A DNA stretch of 64,000 nucleotides from contig OX359265.1 in the NCBI GenBank assembly GCA_947179155.2, positions 1,297,501 to 1,361,500 of the forward strand. Reading direction: 5' to 3'. The notes below the pieces were generated by a model that saw only the letters and a list, made by a program, of their open reading frames with translations, was not told the origin of the DNA and did not search any database. Source of the stretch: Hedera helix (taxonomy: Eukaryota > Streptophyta > Magnoliopsida > Apiales > Araliaceae). The number at the start of each line of letters is the position of its first letter. Position 1 is the first letter of the stretch. This document shows positions 35,476-46,954 of the stretch, one piece after another. Made by a program: the position numbers and the translations under genes.

Positions 35476-37617
35476 TTACTCCACCATGGCATCCGCTGAA
35501 GCTTCCTCAGGTAATTTGTTTGATGTTCCTTTCTTCTTACCTGCACAGTTAATAATTGCTCTTATTACATAATCAGTATCAAATAAATTACTTCAATTAA
35601 AAAAGAAAGAAGTAGTAGAGTCAAAAGACTCGAAACAAGAATGGTAGGCTAAGTAGCTACACAAGTATCAAGTCTTCAACACAATGTTCTGTGCATGCTT
35701 ACACTAGCACCACAAGTACTGTGTTGAAGACGTAAAGGATAAAGATGCTTATGCTGAAGACGCCAGGTTAAAAACATTAAACTAAAGTGCATGCACTAGG
35801 CAGATGACATGTGAAATAGGCTAACGATATGGTGCCCGTTCATTATTACTGGTAACTTTTGGCATTAATACTGAGATTAGAAAGAGGAGGGCCAACATAT
35901 TATATAGATTCACTTCTAAGCTTTTGTTCCGTCGAATAGACGATTTGTTCTGTCGAATAGACGATTTGTTCTGTCAAATAGACAAAGTATGTCAGGAATT
36001 TATCTTTCCAAAGTCAATTTTCAATTTAAAACCTTATCACCCCAACTAATTGCACCAAACTATTGGGTTGTTTCACAAATTTTACGTACTTTTTTAATGG
36101 GTCTTATATACCAGGTTTTGCTCAACAGAATGATATATCCAAACTTGTATAGTCTACTTTTCATATCCATATTTTGTGGGTTTAGACATCTTGAAAGAGT
36201 ACTTATGTGACCAAGTATGGCAGAATGTATGCAAATTCAGCATTCAAGTCCAGTGCCCACCCCTCAAATTGCATATTGTTTCTTTGGGTGAATCACCACA
36301 CAAATTCCTAAAACTAGTATACAGTACTGTAATACTAGCGTACTTCTACCTTAAAAGACATAGTTTAGTAATAAAATTATAAAAAACAAGAACTTGCTTG
36401 CATTTAAAACAAATATAATGAATTTCTGAATGGAATCACCTTTGCTTTTCGATCGCTTAAGTTTAAGCTTCAAACTCTTCTTCACGTTGAATTTTGGTGG
36501 AGGCTTATTTGCACTTTCAGATGTCCCTAGTTAGCATATACAAGCATAGAACTTTATGGGCATAGATAAATATAATATAAAAACACAGTTAACAGTGAAG
36601 TAAATAGCAGTTTGTAACACGTGAACATGTGATAAGATGAAAAAGTATCCACAAATATCTTTTAATTAATCAATCAAACTCGCATCATCCACACCTCAGC
36701 GGTAAAAACATTCAAAAAATAAAAAGCTATATGAGAACCAAAATCAACCGGCAAGTAGAAATTTGAAGATTGGAATAACATAATTAGAAGTTACTTATCA
36801 TGTATACATGAAAGCAAACTAAATAGGTGATATAATTGGACTAGTTCAGGGGCGCTTCTTTAAAACATACTAGACAGAACCTAAATGTACAACCTCTACA
36901 TTTAAAAGGCGAAACTTGCTGATAGTTTTCTCTATTTTTGGCCGTAAAACTTTTCTAATTCCTATTATTGATTCAACCAGGCAACCAAGAATTCAGACAG
37001 ACTTTAATTTACTACATAGTCTATATTGGCAGATCATAACTCATTTACACTTGCAATAAGCCTAAATTTTTTCTCTTACTCATTCAATCCTACATTTTAA
37101 ATACTAAGAAATAACAATTTATTTAACATGTATAACTTCTTTCAACTCTGTTTCAGCTAGCTCGCACGCATATAAAAGTACGTATTTATGCAGTAATATA
37201 AAAATACGCAAATATATACAGAAAGGGAGGGAGACATACCTTCAGCAACAGCCATCTCAACATCTTGCATGGTGATAAGACCCTTTGCAACAGCCTCCTT
37301 CTGGTCCTGTTTAATTCATTATATACACATTAACATATAACTATATATGTATATATATAAGCGATTGTTCAACTATCCACGCTATGTATGGAATAAATTA
37401 GAAAAAGAAGAAGAAAAATGAGAGAGAGAGAGAGAGAGAGAAGTATAAACCCTACCCTGCGCCATTTTTTGAAAAGTTTGCGCTTGCGCTTGCCGGAGAT
37501 GGGAATGGACTGGGGCTTCTGCTTGAGCTTAGCAGTCAAAGGGTCGCCATGTCTCGCTCTTTTATGCTCTGAAATCGCTGCTCTCCTCCTCTTCTGCACA
37601 ACGTTGAATGCCGGCAT
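35476..37617 (-). CDS. Small lysine/arginine-rich conserved protein, function unknown
   Basis: Four exons on the minus strand: 37456-37617, 37240-37306, 36440-36526, 35476-35540, all GT-AG and with consistent phases, giving 126 residues. It starts MPAFNVVQKRRRAAISEHKR and contains HGDPLTAKLKQKPQ and SISGKRKRKLFKKWRR-like clusters (ISGKRKRKLFKKWRR seen). Next come a helical DQKEAVAKGLITMQDVEMAV segment, a KKSLKLKLKRSKSKGKKKG stretch and an acidic tail ending DAMVE. No signal peptide or membrane segment. The basic clusters look like nuclear/nucleolar targeting and RNA-binding sequence, so a role in ribosome biogenesis is a reasonable guess and no more. I do not recognise a named family. Intact splicing over four exons supports a real gene. 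Confidence 0.8.
35672..35731. repeat. Hairpin with perfect 12-bp stem in an intron
   Basis: GTCTTCAACACA (35672-35683) pairs exactly with TGTGTTGAAGAC (35720-35731), with partial pairing further in (TGTTCTGTG versus CACAAGTAC). It lies in intron 3 of the small basic protein gene. It could be a MITE relic or a small-RNA precursor; neither is shown. Confidence 0.6.
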
Positions 37618-37799
37618 TTCGAACTACCGCCCCCAAACAAAACAAACCCCAAATAAGATATGCTGATAAACCAACCCTAGGAGATGCAATACTAATAAAA
37701 CGTTACACTTTCATCAACCCGGTCCGTTTCATATTTACAAGTAGTGTGGACCGACTCACAAACAATATTGCGATGCACATGGATCCAAAAAAAATAGGG

Positions 37800-37970
37800 A
37801 ATAGATATTTTTATTAGTTAATTTAATATTTTTATAAATAAATTTTATTTAATTTTATAAAAATATTAAATTAATTTGATAATTGATATTTTTATAAGTA
37901 AATTTTATTTAATTTGATAAAAATATCAAATTAGATTATAAAAATATTAATTTCTAAAAAATAAACTTGC
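37800..37970. repeat. AT-rich palindromic MITE-like repeat
   Basis: AAATATTAATTT-type phrases repeat in both orientations (TTTAATATTTTTATAAATAA, and TAAAAATATTAAATTAATTT), and the block contains two diverged copies of TTATATAAGTAAATTTTATT-like sequence. It resembles the copies at 38611-38745 and 45925-46104 in having GATATTTTT-type arms. Confidence 0.45.
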
Positions 37971-38610
37971 TTCTTTCAACTATACCGTAAAATCTATTCT
38001 CTCAAATTTCAATTTAATGGAAAAAAAATTATTATTTTGAAATATAACTCTAAAGTGTTATTAAATGCTTATTTTATATTTTCAAGCATTTTTTTTACTA
38101 CTTTGTAAAATATTTTATAAAATTATTTAAAAATTAAACAAGAGACTTTTAATGACATTTCGAATGAATAGTGGCATTGCTAAAAAGGCATACATGTAAT
38201 ATAATTAGCCATGATTATTAAACTAAAAATTATGTCTTAAATAAATAAATAATCAACAAATTAAAATAGGAGTACATAAATTTAAAGTTTAAAATACCTT
38301 AACTTTCTTTTATTTAAAAATTTTCTTCTTATTAAGAGAGAGTTATTTTATTTATTTAAGACCTACAATCCTAGGGATGGGGAGTGACGCTGGAATGGTC
38401 ACCTATGAGTTGCACAATGAATTGATTTCTCTCATATCCGTCACTCGTCGGGAAGGTAATAGGAGGATTGCCCATGGTTTGGCTAAAATGGCACATATAG
38501 CTCAATGCTTTTAATTTTCCTGTAATTTACATGGCTCTCACTTCCAATTATATATTTTCTCACGCACTTGCTTAACATCTCATCACGTTTCATTTTTAAT
38601 ATTTGAAAAA

Positions 38611-38745
38611 GGAAATTGATATTTTCACAAAGAAAATTGATACTTTTATATAATCTCACCCATATAAAGTGGACCCTACTCACTATTCATATGTGAGGAT
38701 AGCCTTCTAAAAATATCAATTTCCTTTGTAAAAATATCAATTCCC
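38611..38745. mobile_element. MITE, family M2
   Basis: Inverted ends GGAAATTGATATTTTCACAA and, in reverse, GGGAATTGATATTTTTACAA. Between them is AATCTCACCCATATAAAGTG and a GTGAG counterpart. Length is about 135 bp with no coding sequence. Confidence 0.65.
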
Positions 38746-39063
38746 TTAAAATATAATTAAGAGACTAATTATGAGACTGTCCCTTGGAAATATTCATTGG
38801 CTTGGCCTGAGCTATCAATAGTGAAGCTCATTTTGGATTGCACTTTATGAGGAATGTTATCTCAATCCCATTATAAAGTAGTAGTTAACTGATGAGAGTT
38901 AAGAAAATCTAACTGCTGCATTTGCTTTCTGCTGAAGATGAATGCCAAATCTTAACAGCATTCAAATAATCTAGACTAAGAGATGAGCTAAGTTCTAGTT
39001 TTCCAGTGTGACAAAAACCATTACCCCTTTGTTACAAATATATGCCCCAAATAAGCCTGCACG
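38746..39063. other. Intergenic, 3' flank of the ERD2 gene
   Basis: No gene recognised. It probably includes the ERD2 3' UTR on the minus strand, just below the stop codon at 39064. Confidence 0.45.
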
Positions 39064-42000
39064 TTAAGCAGGAAGCTTGAGCGCCTCGTGATTCTTCCAG
39101 CTGAAAACAAAAGTAGAAACTCAGCCGAGACTTCAACATCAGGGGTCAATTTCTACTCCATGTTTTTATCAACCATATTTACCTAGAACAATTATGATAT
39201 AATACGCTTAAAATGCCTTTTCTTATGGGGGTTTTACCCCTTAGTATGTGTGTTTTTGGCATTCTATTTTTTTTTGGTTTTGAGGGGGGGGGGTTGGGGG
39301 GGCACTTGCATTTTGTGAAGATTCACCACCACTCTTGAGTATCATTCATTATAGATTTCCATAGAAATAATCCGGGGCTTTAAAGAATGAAGAAAGACCG
39401 AAACGTGAATGATAAAAACTACCTCTTTACATAATAGTAGAAGAAGTCAGCATATAGGGCGGTCTGAACCAAGCCTGAAAGCCATGCTGCATTCCAAAAT
39501 AGACAAATATATCAAGTTCGCAGCAAAGAATGGTGGAATTAAGTGCGAAAATGGAATGAACGATAACAACTTACATATCCAGCGGACTTTGTGGTTCTCC
39601 ATGAAAAAACGATAGATCCAATTGATAATGTATAAAGCTCGGTAAGTGCTACAATCAAAGACACATTCTATTAGTGGTATTAAAAGGAAACACAGACAAA
39701 AGCATTGACTATTGACAAGGAAGAAGAACATCCTTTAGATGTTTCTAATCAAAAAGGGATTATTTGATAAAACTGAATGAAAAAATCCGATTAACTGAAC
39801 GAACTGAATAAAACAAAGGTATGATTGAAAATAAACATTGAATGTTTCTTAACTGATTTAAAGTAACTAAACGACAATATTTCCCATGAAAGAAGGAAAA
39901 CCCAAAATATGTATAAGAAAAATCATACTTATTTTTTTAAATATTGAGGTGAAGAAAGCATTTTAAATTGTTTAGTTTATTTTTTTTTATATTTATACTT
40001 TAAAATTTTCTTTTTTATTCTCAAACTTTATCATCATTTTAACTTTAAAAAGAAAAAAAATGTGTACAAAAGTGTTTTATTTTGATATCACTAACTTTTA
40101 ACATCTCAAAAAATACTTTATATCAATTTTATAGAATCAAAAACAAAAAATTATAACAACATTCATTAAATTGATTACTAATTTGTTAAAAAAAAAATCA
40201 AAAACAATTTGTACATAACAAAATTTATTTACAATAACAAAACAAGATGGATATTGAAAATAAATTTTAATAGTCAATGAGAAAATGTAAGTAAAAATAT
40301 CATTCAGCATTACTTCTTACTGATTCAGCCACAATTTTTTAGATGAATCCTTCAGATTCATTTAGACGCATTTAAAGTTTAAAAACTGTGAAACAAACAG
40401 TCTGAATGACTTATTTGGTCAGATTCATACTCATTCAGAAGTAAACAAACAGCCCCGAACTTAGAGATCTATTGTTCATTCCCAAATGTTCAATCAAATC
40501 CAAATTTTTTTCCAAAGCTATTTCTTATCTCCAGAATGAAAACTCGTGTAATTTATTTTTCCTCTTTTCATTTTTATTTTCCATTAGAAGGGGCAAGCAT
40601 TTCAGTACCTCCTCTAATAGAGTAACTGAATTCCAAATTCAAATATATAAATCACAAATGGCGAGAAAATAAAGCACACTAAATTCACAGCAAGAAAACA
40701 GGAGAAACATGATGTGCAAATAGGCAGTCCTACTTTTATGTTTCAGAGGGAAATCAAGTCTCTCAAGCTTTGAGCAAACAATTTTCTATTTTGCAGGTTA
40801 ACCAATAAGAGTAAAGCAAAATGCTTAAAGAGAAGCATGACATACCCAAGAAGAAATACATAGTTCCCAGTCAAGTTGTCAATGTTTCTAGACCTTTGCA
40901 AAAGTACCAACTGAGGCAAAATTGCTACTGCCTCAAGATATAGTGAAAATGTCCACAAAACCTGAAATAAGAAACCCACTTCTTTAGAAAGTACATTGAA
41001 TCACTAATGAACATTACTCAGAATATGAACGGATGGCCAAGATATAGTAGTAAAATAGTCAATTCAAACCAACTGTAGATATATTTGTTAATCAGAAAGC
41101 AAAATAGGAAATAATCAATATTATTCACTGAGTTAGTACTCCTATATATCAACTTGAGAAATCCTAAAATTAAAAATTCATGCTACTTGCTTATGTTTTG
41201 TAAGGAACAAATTTTGTAATTAGTTGTTAATTTTAGATAGTTTACAAAAAAAAATCATTGTTTTAATTAAAACCAGATTAATTCATATAAGTTTGAAATT
41301 TTATGATTTCGTAAATTGACTTTAAAAAGTTAAAATTGGTTCTTTTTGTGAAACAGATGGAGTAATAATTAACTATGTTTGCAAAAGCATAGAGTTTTTT
41401 AAGACAACAGATCAGATTACAATGAATTAGAACTTGAAGAGCATAACAATCCCCTACCTCTGTAACATTGAAAGCGCGGTGAACCAGAAGAGCCAACACA
41501 AAGCATGGAGGAATCAAAAAGTAATGTCTGAAGGTATCTTCATCCTTATTGTATGTTTGCTTCACTACTTTATGGTATGTCATGTACCAGACAATGGCAA
41601 TTGAAGTTCCAAGAAATATTAGCTTCATTACGGTGTTATAAAATGAGATGTACCTTGTAAACAAATCAAGGTAACGAGTAAGGAAAACTATAACGTAGAG
41701 CTCCTGAGTCTTGAGCGAAATTCCTGGGAAAAGTAAAAAAGCAAATTTAAGTATAGCGGCTGGCAAAATAGCCACGTCTAACACAACACTTTCAATTGGT
41801 TAAGAAATACACAAATCAAAATAATAAAAATGGTACATGATTATTGAGTCCAATAAAATTCAATAGACAAAAGATTCTCAAGTAGAATGTAATCCAGCAT
41901 TAGGCACCTCTTTGACCTTACCTACTCTAATGTTAGAATACACTAAGGGTGTGTTTGGTAACTTCGATTCAATGATTTGGTTTTGGTTTTGGAGGTCCCA

Positions 42001-45000
42001 ATACCAATTCAGTTGTTTGGATGACTAAATTAATTTTGGAATTAATTGAATTACAATTCTAATCCAGCCTAATACCAAAAAATGAAAACTATGGGACAAG
42101 CTGAGAATTTCAAGACCAACATTTTAAAATCCAGTCAAGTTTAAAATGTCGGGCACACGCATAAAAACACACATCTCTGTTGTGTTTAGCAGCCATCCAA
42201 ATCCCTAGATCTATTGTGCTTACCAATCGCCCCTGGCCACAAAATTTCACACTCTCCAATTGGAAAGAAAAATAGAAGAGAAGATGAAGAAGGAGTCTAT
42301 TCTCTTTCTATTGGTGAAGTGAAGAGATATAGCGGACAAACTTGGGCCAGTGGACAAGCCACCGGCTACGGCGTCTTCGCCTCCGGCGTTTTCATCTTCG
42401 TCTTCAGCATCGGCGTGAAGGAGAGCTTCTGTGACTCCTTCCTCTGTCTTTGGAATTTTTATAATGAAAGAGAAGGAGAATGAATTATGAATATTACATA
42501 TTTATTTGTTAGTCGTATAAGCACATTAGAGGGTTATTTATATATACTAGTTTATTGATGTTCATAGAAAATCCTGGGGAATATCTATCTAATTAAGGAG
42601 ATCCATTCCATGAAGTGACGACATATATGGGAACAAACCCGAGGGTATTCCAACAAGGAAAAAGGCATCCTATGCTACACTATAAGAGAGAAGCTCAACC
42701 ACCCATCATAAGTTATCACGGAAACTTAAGAATAAGGTACGAATTACAATAATGAAAAGAAAACGGTCACAAACTCGAAATTTATACTATTATGTAATGT
42801 TAAATAGAAAAGAAAAATATATATATCTTTCTTGATTTTAAAGAGTGATTAAAATATAAGAAATGGTGATTTTTTTTGCACATTGGAAAAATTATTCAAT
42901 GGTTCTGGGATAATGTTACGTGGTGTCCCAGGCTAATAAAATCTTTCTATTTTAATGATGTCCTACTACTTATAGCTATGAGCCCACTGAAATGAAGATA
43001 TTTCATTAACATGGAACACCACGTGAATTTGCCTCAGGATCACTGAATAATCTCTCCATCGCAATGCCAAAGCATCCAAAGAAGATGTCCAATTAAAAGA
43101 AACACTAGTTTTACCTTGTTCCCACTCAAGCTCACGATTTTCCATATCTTAATACAGGATTGAGATTTAATTGGAGTAATTAACAATGAAAAGACCACAC
43201 AAATCCCACCAACAGCAAACCCTGGCAAATTAATCCAGTTCAAGTGCTAGCCCACTTTAGCATTGGACTTGAGGCCCGGTACAAGTGTTGATCCATTATA
43301 ATGTCCTATGAACGTATAAAATTTGACGTTAACAGTAACAGTTCATCTCTAATTTGAATAATCATTTTTCACAATTATAACATATTTCATACAGATTCGC
43401 TCTAATTGACTAATCATTCTTTTTATAATTCATTTTTTGTGTGTTTTTTATAATAAATAATAGTTGTGCTTTATTTTATATGAATATATTTAATTATGTT
43501 GGTTTTTTAATATTGAAAACAATACGAAAACAATAACTATCCAAATATTAGTTTTCAAATTTTAACACAAATACAATATGAATTCAATATGGTAACCAAA
43601 CAATAGAATTGTTACGTTTTAGTATTGAATTCAATGGTTTTCAATTCTATAGAGTTACAACTCAAATTGAATTCCAAAACAATTTATCCAAACACACCCC
43701 AAGAGACATTAAAACGACAAATAATATGCATCATACTTCAAAATAAGAGAAATAAATGAACCAATGGGGACCAAAAAAAGGACAAATATGTAACATAAAA
43801 GAAGTTGGATCATCAGAAGACTGGTTATTACACAAGACATCGCTTACATGAGAAATATATCTTAACGAATTATATAAGAAAAAGTAGAGATAGCAAATCA
43901 ATAACAATGATGCCTTGACCACTTTAACTTTGTTAATATCTATAAGATTAAATCCCTTGACTGAAAATGTGTTCTAGTACGTTTCCAAGTTTGTGACTCA
44001 GCTCTCAAGTTCAATACACTAACAACTTATTTCATGTTTTCATGATCGACAACATACATGGAGTGCATAATATTTCATGACATGATGTTGTTTACAATAA
44101 TTGGAAAATGAAAATATCTTAGAACTTAGTCAATCATTTACCTATTTACTAATTCTAGTACCAAGCAAAACAACAACACATGTAGAAACAAATGCACAAG
44201 GATTATCTCAAATTTTCCAAATCCAAAATCTCACTTTTACCAACGAATAACTAGAATTATCAACAACTAGGTTAATATTATTACCAACAGGCAACAATAA
44301 AAAAAATTCCATGTGTGCTGTTTGAAACTAATAATCACGCATTTTCCTCAATTAAGTGATCATATTATTCAAGTCAATGCTTATCAAAAAATCTACAAAA
44401 TTTGGTGTTCGAGTTTTTTGTAACGAAGAGGGGGGGAAATTGTTGCCGATTTAAAGTCTCAGATAGGCCTTGAAAAGAATTTCAGGGAGAAAAGAAAGAA
44501 AAGAAAACAAATTGGGGACAAAGTTTAATTCATTTCATTGATACAGAATTCATTACAATGATAGACTTATATAACAACAATAAAAAAAACGAAAACTTAA
44601 TCCTATCCATTGATTTTTAAAAGCTAATATCAGCCGTTGATTCACTCTAACAGCTCACATACCTATTTTAATTAGACTATGTTAGTAATAGAACATACAT
44701 TTATATTTATCTGCTATTTGACTTAATGATAACAAAGAAATTAAAGTATATTTGTATGAACAAGTAAGAATTGTACAATCCTTATAAAAGATTATATGTA
44801 AAATGATTTAAGGATCAAATTTGTTAGGTTGATCCAATTCGTAGAGTTAAATTATGTAAATAGTCAAACTATTCAAGATCGTCGAGCACTCTGAGACTAA
44901 GGAAGTCTAGCAGATTGTAGAACAAAAGGTGAAGACACTTTGAGAACGTAGAGTGATATCATACATAGAGCAGAATCGCAAAACCACTACAATCGTAAAG

Positions 45001-46803
45001 TGCAAAGAGTAGAGTTAAAATTGCTCTACTAAATAAAGATTAACTCTACGATTTTACATTGACAAAATCGTAGACATATCAGTGGCTAGTGATGACAAGG
45101 ACCGAAAGCCTCATCACGAAAAGAGTCAAAAGACACGTGTTTGCTACTACACCAAATAGCATGTTGTTGAAAGAGACTTTGAATAGTCCAGTAGATAACA
45201 ATGCAAAGAAAAATTAAGTACAAGATAACAAGTGTCTTAGACTGAGTGGAGCAGTGGTAACTTTTTAACAGACAAATTCCAAATAGATAATATTAAAGGA
45301 TTGTCGCCTCAAAAAGAAAAGGATCGATCAAATCGAAAAAGTTCAAGTGTATAAACTGTTTCACTCTACGATCTAAAGTTCCACTCTACGATTTAGAGAA
45401 AAAAATCAATCAAGTTGCTAAGTTATTCAAAGAAGGACTCTACAAGCCACTTAACAACAACTCAAACAACATTTTTACAACCATTTTTAGATCTTAGTGA
45501 TCTATTGAAAACACAAGCCTTAGTGACTTACATGATTCTAAATGAATCAATCTATGAGTGAGGTTAAGTCTTAGTGACTTGTGTGATTCTTAGTGAATCA
45601 CTTTGTTGTGTTGGTTCTTAGTGAACCTGGTTTTAGTAACCAATATATCCTTAGTGGATCATCCTTACTCTCGAAGTGGAAGAGAGGATTAGGAAATTTT
45701 GGGGCTCTGAACCACTTAAAAATACCGTGTCTCTTTAACAGCTTTATAATTGTCATATAACTACAATATAACTGCTATAACTTCTTTTCTTGTATCATTA
45801 AACTTAGAACTGTGGACTTTAAAATAATATTTGAAGGGTGTTTATAAATTACATATTCCGTTGTGCTTAACTGAACAAATTAACTGTTTAATCAATTGAT
45901 AAATAATTTTAATCTGATATTTTTGGGAATTGATATTTCCACAAGATCAAATGGGACCCACTTGCGGAAATATCAAATTAACTTGTGAAAATATCAATTC
46001 TCGTATGGAATTGATATTTCCACAAACTAATTTAATATTTCCGCAAGATCAAATAGGACTCACTTGCGGAAATATCAATTTAGTTAATGGAAATATCAAT
46101 TCCCTATTTTTTTTTTAAAATCTATTCAATCTCCTTCTAGATCTTTTTTATGCCCTTTGGGAATAACAGACAAGACCAATGATACGTAACAGAAATTCAT
46201 TACAATTCAATTAATCACCAAGTAATCCAAATAAGTAATATTTTCATTTCTATCAATAATTTCCTCCATTGAGATCACATTCATACGGGATTGAGGATAC
46301 ATTAATAAGCTATAATGGCACTTTTGGATGCAGTACTCAAACAATTCGAGAGACCGTGTAATTTAATATGTACATTCGGATTCCATTCAAATTAATTAGT
46401 TCCATTAACAAAAAAAACAAAACAATAAATTTGCTCACAGGCACTGAAGCACGGGTTGGTTTACTTTAGTAACTTGTTTGAGCTGCAGGTTAACTGGTGC
46501 CACAAATTATTCATCTAATTAGAACATTTGGACACAGTTAAGCAAATTCCCTCTCAAAAAACCAGACATAAACAACTCTAGTATTAGTATCTTCCAATCA
46601 GCAACAAAGCAGAAGTCTTAAATTAACAGCAATGAACAAAAAAAAGTTAATATCTCAAGCAAATAATATATACAGGTGAAAAAACATGTATAATCAAACA
46701 TAGATTACAAACCTGCACAAGATTTCATGGTCCGGATCTTGAGGAGAAGAACAATTATGCTGAGAAGATGGGTCATGTCCCCGGCTAGTCTGAACAAATT
46801 CAT
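39064..46803 (-). CDS. ERD2: ER lumen protein-retaining receptor (KDEL receptor)
   Basis: A seven-segment membrane protein of the cis-Golgi/ER that binds K/HDEL-tagged proteins and returns them to the ER in COPI vesicles. Six exons on the minus strand: 46713-46803, 41458-41723, 40846-40961, 39575-39648, 39423-39474, 39064-39100, all GT-AG; 211 residues (Arabidopsis ERD2 has 215). It starts MNLFRLAGDMTHLLSIIVLL, has GISLKTQELY at the exon 1/2 junction, FLTRYLDLF, IAIVWYMTYH, DTFRHYFL, FSLYLEAVAILPQLVLLQRS, YIINWIYRF and LVQTALYADFFYYY, and ends SWKNHEALKLPA. The exon 5 donor at 39423 (AG|GTAGTT) was chosen over one 8 bp earlier because only it keeps SWKNHEALKLPA in frame. FLIPPCFVLALLVHRAFNVTE is more divergent than usual ERD2, so it may be an ERD2-like paralogue. 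Intron 1 is 4,989 bp. Confidence 0.92.
41947..43699. mobile_element. Possible non-autonomous DNA transposon with GGGTGTGTTTGG ends
   Basis: A 12-bp perfect inverted end GGGTGTGTTTGG starts at 41947 and its complement ends at about 43699, a terminus type seen in hAT/Harbinger MITEs. Both ends continue into AATTCAA-rich sequence. No clear target duplication (TAA versus CAA at the flanks). The 1.75 kb may be two separate elements. It includes a GC-richer patch (42330-42440) of unknown origin. Confidence 0.45.
42885..43062. mobile_element. MITE with about 50-bp inverted arms
   Basis: The left arm (from 42891, TTATTCAATGGTTCTGGGAT, then ACGTGGTGTCCCAGG) and right arm in reverse (TTATTCAGTGATCCTGAGGC, then ACGTGGTGTTCCATG) match over about 50 bp with scattered changes. 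The loop is about 50 bp. It is inside the larger possible element at 41947-43699. Confidence 0.68.
44820..45700. mobile_element. Degraded LTR-like segment
   Basis: Composition and phrasing differ from the surroundings: repeated ACTCTACGAT motifs (about 45362-45396), TTAGTGA-containing palindromes (45488-45659), and a possible TGTTAGGTTG start at 44822. No matching CA end or target duplication was found and no coding sequence survives. Assignment to an LTR retrotransposon, perhaps Copia/Sirevirus-like because those LTRs are known for palindromic clusters, is inference. Confidence 0.35.
45488..45659. repeat. Array of eight mini-palindromes centred on TTAGT
   Basis: Each unit has a 4-7-bp stem around a 5-nt centre: TAGATC-TTAGT-GATCTA (45488-45504), AAGCC-TTAGT-GACTT (45515-45529, one mismatch), TGATTC-TAAAT-GAATCA (45533-45549), AAGTC-TTAGT-GACTT (45566-45580), GTGATTC-TTAGT-GAATCAC (45583-45601), GGTTC-TTAGT-GAACC (45613-45627), TGGTT-TTAGT-AACCA (45628-45642), ATCC-TTAGT-GGAT (45647-45659). 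The stems differ while the centre is nearly constant. Confidence 0.9.
45925..46104. mobile_element. MITE, family M2, 180 bp
   Basis: The ends are a perfect 16-bp inverted repeat: GGGAATTGATATTTCC (45925-45940) and GGAAATATCAATTCCC (46089-46104). The same arms recur in the middle, so it looks like two head-to-tail half units (ACAAGATCAAATGGGACCCA and ACAAGATCAAATAGGACTCA). TATTTTT flanks both sides, a possible 7-bp target duplication. Confidence 0.75.
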
Positions 46804-46935
46804 GGTTGCTTTCTCTCTTCCTGTATTTTGTCTCTCTAAAAATGCTCTCTCTTCCTCTATCAGGCTGCTAATGATTCTCATACCGCTTGTTAATGGCATT
46901 TCATTTCAATTTCAGACCAACACCTACGGTTTGGT

Positions 46936-46954
46936 ACGCGCCATTTTGGCGCGT
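46936..46954 (-). promoter_or_regulatory. Inverted repeat with E2F-like site upstream of ERD2
   Basis: ACGCGCCA (46936-46943), TTT, TGGCGCGT (46947-46954): a perfect 8-bp inverted repeat about 135 bp upstream of the ERD2 ATG. TTTTGGCGCG (46944-46953) fits the E2F consensus TTTSSCGC. Regulation by E2F is not shown. Confidence 0.4.

Larger units (their letters stand above)
41724..46712 (-). other. ERD2 intron 1 (5 kb), TE-rich
   Basis: Contains a possible DNA transposon bounded by GGGTGTGTTTGG inverted ends (41947 and 43699), a palindromic MITE (about 42885-43062), a degraded LTR-like segment with an array of mini-palindromes (about 44820-45700) and a 180-bp MITE (45925-46104). No coding exon was found inside it. 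Confidence 0.65.

Noticed and set aside
41278..41457. C-terminal part of the long minus-strand frame over ERD2 exon 2
   Set aside because: The sequence after NVTE runs past a good GT donor (41457-41456) into intron; homology to ERD2 stops exactly there.
44822..45862. A bordered LTR with TGTTAGGTTG start and AAATT target duplication
   Set aside because: No CA end followed by AAATT was found in the right place; only a general LTR-like relic is reported.
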